A DNA stretch of 25,190 bases from a virus. The notes below the pieces were generated by a model. It was not told where the DNA came from and did no database searches. It saw only the letters and a program-made list of their open reading frames with translations. Made by a program: the position numbers and the translations under genes. The stretch's first letter is position 1, and the number at the start of each line of letters is the position of its first letter. This document shows positions 14,298 through 21,229 of this stretch, piece after piece. Location of the stretch: IMG/VR virus record IMGVR_UViG_3300035698_020643, positions 1 to 25,190 of that record; one strand, 5' to 3'.

Positions 14298-14346
14298 GGG
14301 GTTAAAAATTAAGTAAAAAAGGTTTATTATCAACTTAATTTTAGCT
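14291..14346. promoter_or_regulatory. Divergent intergenic region with 10-base inverted repeat and candidate promoters
   Basis: AAAATTAAGT (14305-14314) and its exact reverse complement ACTTAATTTT (14333-14342) face each other across 18 bases. On the minus strand TTGATA (14333-14328), 16 bases, TAATTT (14311-14306) could be a promoter; on the plus strand TATTAT (14325-14330) could be a -10 for the early genes. The symmetry suits a shared operator. Prediction only. Confidence 0.35.
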
Positions 14347-14613
14347 ATGGCGGAATTAGTATTAGTTTTGTTTTTAGCATTATTAGTTTTGGTGTGCTAT
14401 AATTTTAGCACAGATAGTAAACGATTGCAAGTGTATTTTCTTGACCACAGCAGCACAGCAATTAGAATACACCCAATGAATAAGCGCACGCTAAATCACG
14501 CAGCTTGGACACTGAATCACCAGCTCGACGAAATCGGAATTATGATTGCGGTACTTGCCCCGATTATTTTTTCGATTTGTGTTGCGGCTAACCACGCTCT
14601 CAAAAATGCCTGA
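14347..14613 (+). CDS. Two-span membrane protein, 88 aa
   Basis: The first ~20 residues (ELVLVLFLALLVLVCYNF) and residues ~64-82 (IGIMIAVLAPIIFSICVAA) are hydrophobic spans, separated by a soluble loop with several histidines (TLNHAAWTLNHQLDE). I do not recognise it. It is the first gene of the long plus-strand early region and follows an intergenic area with a shared inverted repeat. Its end overlaps the next start by eight bases. Confidence 0.55.
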   Translation: MAELVLVLFLALLVLVCYNFSTDSKRLQVYFLDHSSTAIRIHPMNKRTLNHAAWTLNHQLDEIGIMIAVLAPIIFSICVAANHALKNA

Positions 14614-14734
14614 AGTCCCACCTTGCTCTTGCGGATCACGCCGATGGCGAGTGCTCAAAAAAGGCAGAAAATGGAAATGTAAAAAATGTTTCATAATTAG
14701 ACATGAACGAAAAAAAGTTAAAAAATCTCGTTAG
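14606..14734 (+). CDS. Small zinc-ribbon protein, 42 aa
   Basis: Starting at ATG 14606, which overlaps the previous stop, the protein has CSCG and CKKC pairs about 17 residues apart, joined by a basic strand (RRWRVLKKGRKWK), and ends in a very basic tail (RHERKKVKKSR). This is the plan of a minimal zinc ribbon, likely to bind nucleic acid. A longer version from an ATG at 14546 would run inside the preceding gene and is not preferred. Role unknown. Confidence 0.5.
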   Translation: MPEVPPCSCGSRRWRVLKKGRKWKCKKCFIIRHERKKVKKSR

Positions 14735-14816
14735 AAAATTCGTAGGCGCACCAGTATTTACCAAGAGGAAAATTAACTTCAACCAACCAATATTTTATAA
14801 ACGCAAAATCTCATGA
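14703..14816 (+). CDS. Very small basic protein, 37 aa
   Basis: The ATG at 14703 lies inside the end of the zinc-ribbon gene and the TGA at 14814-14816 overlaps the next start as ATGA. Overlap at both ends is the normal spacing of real genes in this region. The peptide is rich in K, R, N and F (MNEKKLKNLVRKFVGAP, then FYKRKIS). No function can be given. Confidence 0.4.
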   Translation: MNEKKLKNLVRKFVGAPVFTKRKINFNQPIFYKRKIS

Positions 14817-15004
14817 CACCACAGGACTACATCGATGCAATCCGAGCAGCCGCAATCGCACTGGAGGAAGAAGGAATAATCATGCCCCAAGAGACTAAAG
14901 AGCTCAATGCAATCGCAAGGATGGCAGAGGAATCAATGCAAGATGAAGCCCGCGACGACGCTCTGGCGGACATTGAAGGTCGAAATAATCCTATAACGGC
15001 ATGA
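14813..15004 (+). CDS. Small acidic helical protein, 63 aa
   Basis: An entirely helical-looking acidic protein (DYIDAIRAAAIALEEEGI, then RMAEESMQDEARDDALADIE). It is coupled by ATGA overlaps to the gene before and to the nuclease gene after it. No family is recognised. The tight coupling suggests that it is made together with the nuclease, possibly as a small partner, but that is inference. Confidence 0.5.
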   Translation: MTPQDYIDAIRAAAIALEEEGIIMPQETKELNAIARMAEESMQDEARDDALADIEGRNNPITA

Positions 15005-15564
15005 AAATCATCTCCAGAAACTTCCCGAAAATGCGCGGCGATGTAAAAGTCGATTATCTTTTTCAGACTTTTGAAAACATCCACGAACTCGCGAAAATGC
15101 GCGGCGGTGTAGTCGGAAAGCTCTGCACCTTTTTGAGCGATGTCTATAAAAACGGAATACCGGAAACTCAAACCAAAAGCATCAGCGAACTTCCGCTGCT
15201 GATTTGCAAATCAGAAAAGAGACCAGACCAGATAACATCAATCGCCGCCGAAGCAAATGCACGAGGAAACGGAAGGCAGCAGCACGATGTCTTGCAAAGC
15301 TATTTTTTAGATAATGACAGATTCACGATCGCCACCGAAACACCAGTTTGGCGTGACGGAGTTCTCGGACACATCGACCTTATTAGAATAGCTGATGATG
15401 TAGTTGAGGTTTGGGACTACAAACCAGACGCTCATCGGGAGACAAAGGCAGCCAGCCAAATATTGAGATACAGAAACTTTTTAGCAAAATGCACCGGAAT
15501 CCCACTGTCGAACATTCAAGCAGGATACTTCGACGAAAAAAACGCATATTTCCTTAAATTTTAA
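15001..15564 (+). CDS. PD-(D/E)XK superfamily nuclease (RecB/Cas4-like)
   Basis: The 187-residue protein has the RecB/Cas4-type nuclease core: a helix with QQHDVLQSYF, then GHIDLI (D126) and EVWDYK (D139, K141) as the D...(D/E)xK metal site, followed by SQILRYRNFLA, the Q-x3-Y helix typical of the family. These enzymes digest or trim DNA ends. The next gene encodes a Rad52-like annealing protein four bases later, so the pair probably forms a phage recombination module comparable in role to lambda exonuclease plus Beta. The start overlaps the preceding stop as ATGA. Family is confident; exonuclease polarity is unknown. Confidence 0.8.
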   Translation: MKIISRNFPKMRGDVKVDYLFQTFENIHELAKMRGGVVGKLCTFLSDVYKNGIPETQTKSISELPLLICKSEKRPDQITSIAAEANARGNGRQQHDVLQSYFLDNDRFTIATETPVWRDGVLGHIDLIRIADDVVEVWDYKPDAHRETKAASQILRYRNFLAKCTGIPLSNIQAGYFDEKNAYFLKF

Positions 15565-15567
15565 AAA

Positions 15568-16161
15568 ATGAATGACAAAGAAAGTCTCGTAGTCTACGAG
15601 CCTAAAGTAATCTCGACAGAAGAAGAAGCCGGGAAGACACTAGCGAATCAATACTTCGCGGAAAACAAAGTCGGAGATTTTACGAAGGTCCCGCGAGAAG
15701 TAAAACTAGCCTTGCTCCAAATCACACACCCGCGATTTATAAAAAAGCGAAAAGTCGCCGCAGTCCAGATTCCATACATCGACCACTTCTACGCTGAGAA
15801 ATGTTTGAACTTTATTTTTAATTTCGAGGTGAGTTGCGAAATAATCTCAAAAGAATTCATCAAACAAGAAAAAGGAACTGAAGCAGAAGTTCAGATGAGA
15901 TTTACTTTTGGGACCGGAGAAAAAAAAATCACTCGCGATGTGTACTCATCTCATAAAGGATTTCCAAACCCAGCCACTACTCGCGGAGATATTCTAAAGT
16001 CGGCAATCTCAAAATCATGGAGCGTAGTAGCGCGGACATTCGGAGTCGGAACGAATCTCGCCGCAATGGAACAGAAAGCTTATGCCAGAGTAGCCAAAAA
16101 AGCACCACCTAAACCAGCCGAACCCAAGAAGGCTGTAGAAAAAGCTTGGGACAAAGTTTAA
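15568..16161 (+). CDS. Rad52-like single-strand annealing protein
   Basis: The 197-residue protein fits the Rad52/DdrA-type annealing fold: IPYIDHFYAEKCLNFIF (the early helix with the Y-(I/V)-x-H-x-Y-like motif), a strand region ending VQMRFTF, RDVYSSHKGFPNPATTRGD, and DILKSAISKSWSVVARTFGV (residues 141-160), which parallels the GDALKAA...ALKRAARxFG signature. The C-terminus is a lysine/proline-rich tail. Such proteins bind single-stranded DNA and pair complementary strands. It follows the nuclease gene directly. The match is by motif memory, not by alignment. Confidence 0.7.
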   Translation: MNDKESLVVYEPKVISTEEEAGKTLANQYFAENKVGDFTKVPREVKLALLQITHPRFIKKRKVAAVQIPYIDHFYAEKCLNFIFNFEVSCEIISKEFIKQEKGTEAEVQMRFTFGTGEKKITRDVYSSHKGFPNPATTRGDILKSAISKSWSVVARTFGVGTNLAAMEQKAYARVAKKAPPKPAEPKKAVEKAWDKV

Positions 16162-16171
16162 CCATGAAAAG

Positions 16172-16588
16172 ATGACTGAAGAAATACAACCACCATCGAT
16201 TGAATCACCTGATAGTAAAATAATTTGCCCGACTTGCAGAGTTGGCAAAATAGATAAACCCAAGAACAGAGATAATAAGTGGTTTAGAGGACTAGGAGAT
16301 GAAGATTTATGGAGCGCATACAGCCATGTTTTAAAGCTTAAAGAAGATGGAACTTGGTCAATTCCGATTAGAATATCTTCTTTTTACAGATGTAAGGAAG
16401 AAAATTGTGATAATAGAAAATTATTTGGAATAAATCTAGGAGGATATGACGAAAAAGGGTTTTCTCATGGAAGCTTTCCGATGGTGAGTAAAAAATATCT
16501 TAGAGAAAATTTCAAATTCATATCAAGAGAAACTGGTGACACCGTAGTTTTAAAAATCTCTGACCAAACCACACTAAATAATCTTTAA
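16172..16588 (+). CDS. Zinc-binding hypothetical protein, 138 aa
   Basis: Two cysteine pairs are visible, CPTC near residue 19 and CKEENC near residue 75, probably forming one zinc site around a beta domain (DEDLWSAYSHVLKLKEDGTW). The family is unknown. TTTAAC lies nine bases before the chosen ATG; an ATG seven bases earlier stops after two codons. The gene is noticeably more AT-rich than the recombination genes on both sides, which suggests that it arrived separately. It sits inside the recombination block. Confidence 0.55.
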   Translation: MTEEIQPPSIESPDSKIICPTCRVGKIDKPKNRDNKWFRGLGDEDLWSAYSHVLKLKEDGTWSIPIRISSFYRCKEENCDNRKLFGINLGGYDEKGFSHGSFPMVSKKYLRENFKFISRETGDTVVLKISDQTTLNNL

Positions 16589-16598
16589 CAACTTACCT

Positions 16599-17279
16599 AT
16601 GTCCAAAATCCCTTCCTCAGATGAGGCAACCAAAGAACTCTCGGAATACGATCCGCAGATAAAGACAATCATCGCTGCCGCTAACGCCCTCAAAGTTACG
16701 AATGAGGAAGAAAGCCAACACGCAGCGAAATTCCTCGGCGACCTCAAATCCGAAACTGACCGACTCGAATCAAAACGAAAAGAACTAACCGTCGGACTCA
16801 ACGCTACGCTAAAAGTAATCAACAACGGAGCAAAAGTAAGATCAGAACCACTCAAGCAAGCAGATAAAATCGTAAAAGCGAAACTCGGAACTTACCTAGA
16901 CGAGCAAGCAAGGATAGCCGAAGAAGCCGCAGCTAAGGTTCGCGACGAACAGGAAGCAGCCGAAAAGAAAGCGATGGCAAAAGCAGCCGCGGCGAAGAAG
17001 GCAGGAGACGATGAAGCCGCCAAAAAAGCGACAGAGGAAGCAGAGGAGATAAAAAATGTGGAGCCAGAGGTAGAAGCTGCTCCAACATCAGTGCGAACCG
17101 ATGCGGGGCTTGTAAGTAGCAAAAAAGTTTGGACTTTCGAAATCGAGGACGAAACCAAAGTCCCGGACTCATTCAAAATCGTGGACGAAAAAGCGGTCCG
17201 CAAATCAATCGCAGACGGAGAGAGAGAGATACCTGGAATCAAAATTTTCCAAAAAACTCAAATCGCCACTCGATCATAA
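16599..17279 (+). CDS. Coiled-coil phage protein of the recombination block, 226 aa
   Basis: Residues ~20-155 are long alanine-, lysine- and glutamate-rich helices. The C-terminal ~60 residues form a distinct beta domain: VWTFEIEDETKVPDSF, then a helix and EREIPGIKIFQKTQIATR. This helical-plus-W-F-E-I...IPG(I/V)-I layout occurs in uncharacterised phage proteins next to annealing proteins. It might organise DNA ends or protein partners in recombination, which is inferred from position only. The start is preceded by TTTAAC nine bases upstream. Confidence 0.65.
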   Translation: MSKIPSSDEATKELSEYDPQIKTIIAAANALKVTNEEESQHAAKFLGDLKSETDRLESKRKELTVGLNATLKVINNGAKVRSEPLKQADKIVKAKLGTYLDEQARIAEEAAAKVRDEQEAAEKKAMAKAAAAKKAGDDEAAKKATEEAEEIKNVEPEVEAAPTSVRTDAGLVSSKKVWTFEIEDETKVPDSFKIVDEKAVRKSIADGEREIPGIKIFQKTQIATRS

Positions 17280-17339
17280 TACTTAAACCAAGTAAAAAGC
17301 GAATCGAAGAAATTAAAAAATCAATCTAACCCCTTTATT

Positions 17340-17783
17340 ATGATTACAAAAACCTTCAAAGTCGGAGATCAAGTAAGAATAAACTGGGAAAAGTCGAATT
17401 ATGAATATTCTGAAAATTATAAATATACCGGGACAGTATTTAATATTTATAATGAAGACTATTATGAAGTCAAAGGGTTTCTTCGTGATGATCCAGAATA
17501 TAGCTTAAGTTTTACATCAAAATACCTAGAACTTATTAAACCATCTAACTCCAAAACTACGAAATCGAAAAGCTCAAAACCCACAATCGAAGTAATCCAA
17601 GACAAGGTAATTAAATTTTCAGACAGTGCAACAAAGTATTATAAGGATGAAATTGAATTAGCGTTTTCTGTAGTAAAAAATCCTCAAGCAATAACTAGAT
17701 GTAAGCTTACTCCTATGCAAGCTCTCGGACTAGCCAAGAAAATCCGTCGAGAAGTAGCACGTCATAAAAAACTCAAATTCTAA
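17340..17783 (+). CDS. Hypothetical protein with N-terminal KOW/SH3-like strand pattern, 147 aa
   Basis: Residues ~5-55 look like a small beta barrel: FKVGDQVRINW, YKYTGTVFNIY, YYEVKGF and SFTSKYLELI. A serine/lysine linker follows, and then a helical C-terminus (LTPMQALGLAKKIRREVARH). No family can be named. TCTAACCCC precedes the ATG by nine bases without being part of an upstream gene. The next gene starts within its stop (TAATG). Confidence 0.55.
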   Translation: MITKTFKVGDQVRINWEKSNYEYSENYKYTGTVFNIYNEDYYEVKGFLRDDPEYSLSFTSKYLELIKPSNSKTTKSKSSKPTIEVIQDKVIKFSDSATKYYKDEIELAFSVVKNPQAITRCKLTPMQALGLAKKIRREVARHKKLKF

Positions 17784-17992
17784 TGAGACTCCCTACACGA
17801 GAACATTACGCCCAACCGCTCGTAAAGCTCAAGCAAATCAGAAATTTCTACGCCATGGAACGAGCCAAGAAATTAAATGAGCTTGATGTATTCGGACTTA
17901 CCAAGCAAGTAATTATGGGAATGGGCATGGAAGCCGAAGCGATAATTACGGAACTAAAATTCAATCAAGATTATGCACGAAAAAAGACTTAG
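17783..17992 (+). CDS. Small helical hypothetical protein, 69 aa
   Basis: The protein is helical and mixed-charge (VKLKQIRNFYAMERAKKLNE, then KQVIMGMGMEAEAIITEL). No family is recognised. It overlaps the preceding stop as TAATG and the following MarR-like gene by about 20 bases, so it is embedded in a coupled set of genes. Confidence 0.5.
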   Translation: MRLPTREHYAQPLVKLKQIRNFYAMERAKKLNELDVFGLTKQVIMGMGMEAEAIITELKFNQDYARKKT

Positions 17993-18314
17993 AAAACTTT
18001 TAACCAATTTCGATATGACCCCATCTCAACTCACAATGCTCTGGCTCATCAATCAATCTCCTTGCCGTCCGTCTGACCTAACAAAAGAGGTTGTCGGCAC
18101 AAAGTCGAATGTCTCCCAAAGGCTAAACGCAATGGAGAGCGAGGGACTGATAACCAGAGGAAAGTTCACCTCAGACGGTCGCGAAACTACCGTAAAAATC
18201 ACGCCAAAAGGGAAAGAGCTTTTGAAAAAATCAAAGGTGGAACTTTCACGATTTGAACTCTCTGCAAATTTAACTTTGTACAATAAACTAACCGAGGCTG
18301 TTAAAAGGCTTTAA
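17973..18314 (+). CDS. MarR-like winged-helix DNA-binding protein
   Basis: The core reads as a MarR-type winged helix: FDMTPSQLTMLWLINQS, the DNA-reading helix region DLTKEVVGTKSNVSQRLNAM, and ESEGLITRGKFTSDGRET as the wing, then the VKITPKGKELL helix. At 113 residues it lacks part of the usual dimerisation helices, so it may be a minimal form. The start at 17973 overlaps the previous gene by 20 bases; ATG 18015 is an alternative that keeps the whole core. It probably regulates early phage genes; the target is unknown. Confidence 0.75.
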   Translation: MHEKRLRKLLTNFDMTPSQLTMLWLINQSPCRPSDLTKEVVGTKSNVSQRLNAMESEGLITRGKFTSDGRETTVKITPKGKELLKKSKVELSRFELSANLTLYNKLTEAVKRL

Positions 18315-18315
18315 A

Positions 18316-18408
18316 ATGAATAAATTCGAAATATTAATCTACGGAATGTGTATCGGTGCTGTGGTAACTATCGCGCTGATGTGGTCAGGTTACATTTACT
18401 TCAAATGA
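18316..18408 (+). CDS. 30-aa single-span membrane peptide
   Basis: This gene starts one base after the MarR-like stop and overlaps the next ATG as ATGA. It encodes a peptide that is mostly one membrane span (ILIYGMCIGAVVTIALMWSG) with a short charged start. Its conserved spacing on both sides supports it being real. No function can be assigned. Confidence 0.45.
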   Translation: MNKFEILIYGMCIGAVVTIALMWSGYIYFK

Positions 18409-18740
18409 GTGACGACAAAAAAAGAACGCTGAGACAAAATCGTGCTTTGCACCTCTACTTTACGATGGTTGCCGACGAGTTGAATGACGCTGGTCTCGAC
18501 ATGAAGAAAGTTTTGAATCCTGGAATCGACATACCCTGGAACGGTGCGTCGGTAAAACATTTTCTTTGGCGGGCTATTCAGAGAGTTCAAATCCAAAAAA
18601 AATCCACTACCGAGCTCACGACTAAAGAAATTGACATTGTTTTCGACACACTCAACCGTCACCTCGGCGAGAAGCTTGGCATCCACACTCCGTTTCCTTC
18701 AATCGAGGAAATCATGATTCAAATGCAAATTAAAAAATGA
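18405..18740 (+). CDS. Conserved phage early protein, 111 aa
   Basis: Starting at the ATGA overlap (18405), not at the upstream ATG 18348, the protein begins MSDDKKRTLRQNRALHLYF and contains MVADELNDAGLDMKKVL, VKHFLWRAIQRVQ, STTELTTKEIDIVFDTLNRH and ending motifs with HTPFPS. I have seen this RQNxALHLYF...STTEL...LNRHL pattern in many phage early regions near recombination genes; I know of no solved function. Some resemblance to NinB-type proteins is possible but not shown. Confidence 0.7.
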   Translation: MSDDKKRTLRQNRALHLYFTMVADELNDAGLDMKKVLNPGIDIPWNGASVKHFLWRAIQRVQIQKKSTTELTTKEIDIVFDTLNRHLGEKLGIHTPFPSIEEIMIQMQIKK

Positions 18741-18823
18741 CATACACTCCCGGCGAGTCAAGATGAAATACTTTATTAAGGTTTAAAATTTGGTTAAAAT
18801 ATCCATACTTAACTTTACTTACC

Positions 18824-18958
18824 TTGCCAGCTCCAACAAAAGAACAAATCATGGATGCGCTTCAAAGCGTGTTTTTTAATGATTTGGAGTTTCTTGAGGA
18901 GGTAAATAATTTCACATACATGCGCAAAGCCCAATTAAGGAAGCGCAAACTTAACTAA
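18824..18958 (+). CDS. 44-aa hypothetical protein with probable TTG start
   Basis: The frame is open from 18767 to TAA 18956-18958, with the only internal ATG at 18851. A TTG at 18824 gives a natural N-terminus (MPAPTKEQIMDALQSVFF) and is preceded by CTTAAC ten bases upstream and by ACTTACC, the same leader seen before the gene at 16599. The protein is acidic in the middle and basic at the end (RKAQLRKRKLN). Function unknown. Confidence 0.4.
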   Translation: MPAPTKEQIMDALQSVFFNDLEFLEEVNNFTYMRKAQLRKRKLN

Positions 18959-18965
18959 AAAGAAA

Positions 18966-19799
18966 GTGCCACGACCACGCAAAAATAATGCCGAATATTT
19001 CTCTCACGATAAAGACATGAGAAATGATGAGAGGATGCTCGCCGTACGCAATAAGTTCCAGCATGTCGGTTATTCAATATGGAATATGATTCTTGAAAAA
19101 CTAACAAATGCTGAAAATTTTGAGTTGAAATATGATAATAAAAGTTTGGAATTATGGTCAGGAGATTTCCAGTCGGTACTCGGTGCCGAGATCAAAGAAA
19201 TCGTCGAATATTTTATTGATCTTGAGTTGCTTATTGAAGAAGACGGCATGATTTTTTCTCCAGAATTAAAAAAGAGATTACAACCTGTTTTAGATAAACG
19301 AGAAAGAGCACGCCGTGATGCTGAAGACCAGAAACGCGATGATGATGGTCAATTCGCTACCGATAACCCCGATGATTCCGATGTTCCTGTGGCAGAAACA
19401 CCACAAAGTAAAGTAAAACAAAGTAAAACAAATAATATTAAACCTACCACCTCCCCCGAAGCGGAGGAGTTGACAGTTTTTCTTTTTCAGAAAATACACG
19501 AAGTAAATCCCGCGTTCCGTTTCGATGAATCGGTGATGAAACGAAAGATTGCTACATCCGCCGGCGACATCGACAAAATGCTGCGGATTGACAAGCGCAC
19601 ACGAGATCAAATCATGGTCGTGATTGATTATGTTTTTGGAGGTGAGATTAACGGAAGAACATTCCCGGGAGATACTTTTTGGCAAACAAATATCGAAAGC
19701 GGACTTAAATTAAGAAAGCATTTCGTGCGATTAGTTGGTAAAATAGGGGTAGATGTGAAAAAAGAGGAGGAATCTAAAGGATTATCAATTAGGCAATAA
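18966..19799 (+). CDS. Lin1244/Lin1753-like (DUF4373) replication-associated protein, GTG start
   Basis: The N-terminal ~100 residues match the Lin1244/Lin1753-like domain (DUF4373): MPRPRKNNAEYFSHDKDM, DERMLAVRNKFQHVGYSIW and LLIEEDGMIFSPELKKRL. The GTG at 18966 is chosen because family members usually start with an M-x-R-P-(R/K)-K segment followed by YF, and no earlier or nearby in-frame ATG preserves it. A charged linker (~105-145) leads to a C-terminal helical region with QKIHEVNPAFRF and FPGDTFWQTNIESGLKLRKHF. These proteins occur in phage replication modules and are thought to act as initiator or helicase-loader relatives. Context fits replication. Confidence 0.7.
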   Translation: MPRPRKNNAEYFSHDKDMRNDERMLAVRNKFQHVGYSIWNMILEKLTNAENFELKYDNKSLELWSGDFQSVLGAEIKEIVEYFIDLELLIEEDGMIFSPELKKRLQPVLDKRERARRDAEDQKRDDDGQFATDNPDDSDVPVAETPQSKVKQSKTNNIKPTTSPEAEELTVFLFQKIHEVNPAFRFDESVMKRKIATSAGDIDKMLRIDKRTRDQIMVVIDYVFGGEINGRTFPGDTFWQTNIESGLKLRKHFVRLVGKIGVDVKKEEESKGLSIRQ

Positions 19800-19820
19800 A
19801 CTACAATTTAATTTATTATT

Positions 19821-20246
19821 ATGTTTAAAACATCAGACACACCGACCAAGTTTATGAACCAACTCACAACAAATCTCGTAACTCACCGACTCACAGTAGA
19901 AATGGGAGGAGGAGAGAAGAAGAACTTTTTACTGAGCAAAGCTGAGGCTAGACAAATTCAAGCAGGGCTGAATAATAAAGCACTGCAATTTTTAGATATT
20001 GGAGATGAGTCATTTCCAAAATACGGATGCAGACTTGCAAAACTTTCAGAACTTGAATTGAAAAAAATGGCGGAAACTTTCGTGGACTACTGCCACGAGC
20101 ATGTCCACGCTGCTGAGGTGGTGGAAGGAAAAACGCGGACTATTTTCATCCGCAAAAGGATGAGGCAATTCAGCGACAGCCGCGAGGAGATTTTGGATGA
20201 TGAGCGCGGGTATTATTTGGATGGTGAATTTATTAAAATCAAATGA
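19821..20246 (+). CDS. Hypothetical protein, 141 aa
   Basis: The N-terminal half is a beta-type domain (LTTNLVTHRLTVEMGGG) and a helix (SKAEARQIQAGLNN). The second half is charged and helical with YCHEHVHAAEVVEG and RKRMRQFSDSREEI. No family is recognised. It overlaps the VRR-NUC gene start (ATGA at 20243), so the two are likely co-translated. Confidence 0.55.
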   Translation: MFKTSDTPTKFMNQLTTNLVTHRLTVEMGGGEKKNFLLSKAEARQIQAGLNNKALQFLDIGDESFPKYGCRLAKLSELELKKMAETFVDYCHEHVHAAEVVEGKTRTIFIRKRMRQFSDSREEILDDERGYYLDGEFIKIK

Positions 20247-20620
20247 AAACACTTACAACAATCCCGACAGAGCACCAAGAGGCTGTCTGCCTCGTAGAGT
20301 GGCTAGAAATCAACCAGAAGCTCGGAAACATCGTTTTGTTCTCACATATACCATCCGAGACATTCACGCGCTCTTGGGGCGTTAAAATGAGAAATAAGGC
20401 GGAAGGGGTGCGGAAGGGCGTTCCAGATTACGTTATCATCACTGGTGGACATGTGATATTCGTCGAACTCAAGAGAAAAAAGCGTTCAGTTGTCTCGCCA
20501 GAACAGAAACAATGGATTGAAGAAATTAATAAATGTTCAGAGGTTGAAGCGGCAATTTGTAAAGGTGCCTCGGATGCAATTGAATTTATTAGCGAATTTT
20601 TCCCTGTAAAAAAACTTTAA
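20243..20620 (+). CDS. VRR-NUC domain nuclease
   Basis: The 125-residue protein is a stand-alone VRR-NUC domain: an early helix EHQEAVCLVEWLE with the conserved glutamate, GVPDYVII (D62) and FVELKRKK (E75, K77) as the metal-binding PD-(D/E)XK site, then SPEQKQWIEEINK. Viral VRR-NUC proteins of this size are thought to process branched or structured DNA. It begins within the stop of the previous gene and is followed by an HNH-type gene. The start is set by the ATGA overlap. Activity is inferred from the family. Confidence 0.85.
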   Translation: MKTLTTIPTEHQEAVCLVEWLEINQKLGNIVLFSHIPSETFTRSWGVKMRNKAEGVRKGVPDYVIITGGHVIFVELKRKKRSVVSPEQKQWIEEINKCSEVEAAICKGASDAIEFISEFFPVKKL

Positions 20621-20622
20621 AT

Positions 20623-20880
20623 ATGCTTTGTCGAACCCAAAAAGAAGCGTTCTCGGCGGTTGCCGATAGAGACGACCTCGGAGGAGAGCGTTGGAAGTGC
20701 GCCGACTGTCCGAAAGTGCTGACAACACTACGCGCACACAATTTTGCTCACGTATTGCCGAAAGGGAAATACCCAGAACTAAAGTGCGAAACTTCAAATA
20801 TTTTAGTAAAATGCTATCGCTGTCATTCTAACAACGATCACAATCTCGATGTACAAGATTCAGATTGGCTAGACTCATGA
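20623..20880 (+). CDS. HNH-like zinc protein, 85 aa
   Basis: Cysteine pairs at C26-x2-C29 and C64-x2-C67 hold a likely zinc site. Between them lie HNFAHVLPKG (H39, H43), YPEL and SNILVKC, with H68 after the second pair, the layout of small phage HNH endonucleases. These cut or nick DNA in packaging, recombination or homing. It lies just after the VRR-NUC gene and overlaps the next start (ATGA). The fold call is good; the catalytic assignment is by pattern only. Confidence 0.65.
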   Translation: MLCRTQKEAFSAVADRDDLGGERWKCADCPKVLTTLRAHNFAHVLPKGKYPELKCETSNILVKCYRCHSNNDHNLDVQDSDWLDS

Positions 20881-21020
20881 AATGCAAAAAATGTCAGATC
20901 GAATTCTCACAGCTAACTCTCCAAGAAGGAAATTGGTTCTGTAAAAGCTGCCGGGACGTCTCGGCTCCAGAGAACAGGGTGAAAATTATTAAAAAATCAC
21001 GGAGAGCCAATTTAATATAA
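20877..21020 (+). CDS. Small zinc-ribbon protein, 47 aa
   Basis: CKKC (C3, C6) and CKSC (C22, C25) are spaced 15 residues apart as in a zinc ribbon, followed by a basic C-terminus (RVKIIKKSRRANLI). It starts inside the stop of the HNH-like gene (ATGA). It resembles the zinc-ribbon gene at 14606, but the sequences differ. Function unknown; likely nucleic-acid binding. Confidence 0.55.
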   Translation: MKCKKCQIEFSQLTLQEGNWFCKSCRDVSAPENRVKIIKKSRRANLI

Positions 21021-21029
21021 CTTTATCCT

Positions 21030-21224
21030 ATGCCCATCACCACCCGACATCTCGATTGGTCAGATAAAAAACATGATTTTGACGACATGGAAGGAGGAGA
21101 AAAAAACACCATCTCCATGAAAGAAGCCAGAGAGGAAATGGTCAAGAGGATAGATATGCTTCTACACACCCAAGAGGGCAGGGAGAAGATTGGGAAAGTG
21201 CTTGGATGTAAGATTGAAAGTTAA
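21030..21224 (+). CDS. Small hypothetical protein, 64 aa
   Basis: A charged, probably helical protein: acidic in the first half (SDKKHDFDDMEGGEK), with a longer helix MKEAREEMVKRIDMLLH after it and an ending KIGKVLGCKIES. No family is recognised. It ends five bases before the structured RNA at 21230, so that RNA would be transcribed directly behind it. Confidence 0.5.
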   Translation: MPITTRHLDWSDKKHDFDDMEGGEKNTISMKEAREEMVKRIDMLLHTQEGREKIGKVLGCKIES

Positions 21225-21229
21225 AATAT

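Noticed and set aside
14298-14333. Earlier start (14333) for the lysozyme-like frame
   Set aside because: The extra residues fall over the inverted repeat and promoter region, and the start has none of the usual pre-start pattern.
17129-17329. Frame continuing past the coiled-coil gene to 17329
   Set aside because: No start codon lies outside the preceding gene, and its only start would overlap a well-supported coding region in another frame.
18348-18404. Upstream ATG for the 111-residue early protein
   Set aside because: The added segment lies in another frame of the 30-residue membrane peptide gene. The ATGA overlap at 18405 gives the family-like N-terminus.
18780-18802. Short direct repeat GGTTTAAAAT / GGTTAAAATAT
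   Set aside because: Two imperfect AT-rich copies only; chance is likely in this base composition.
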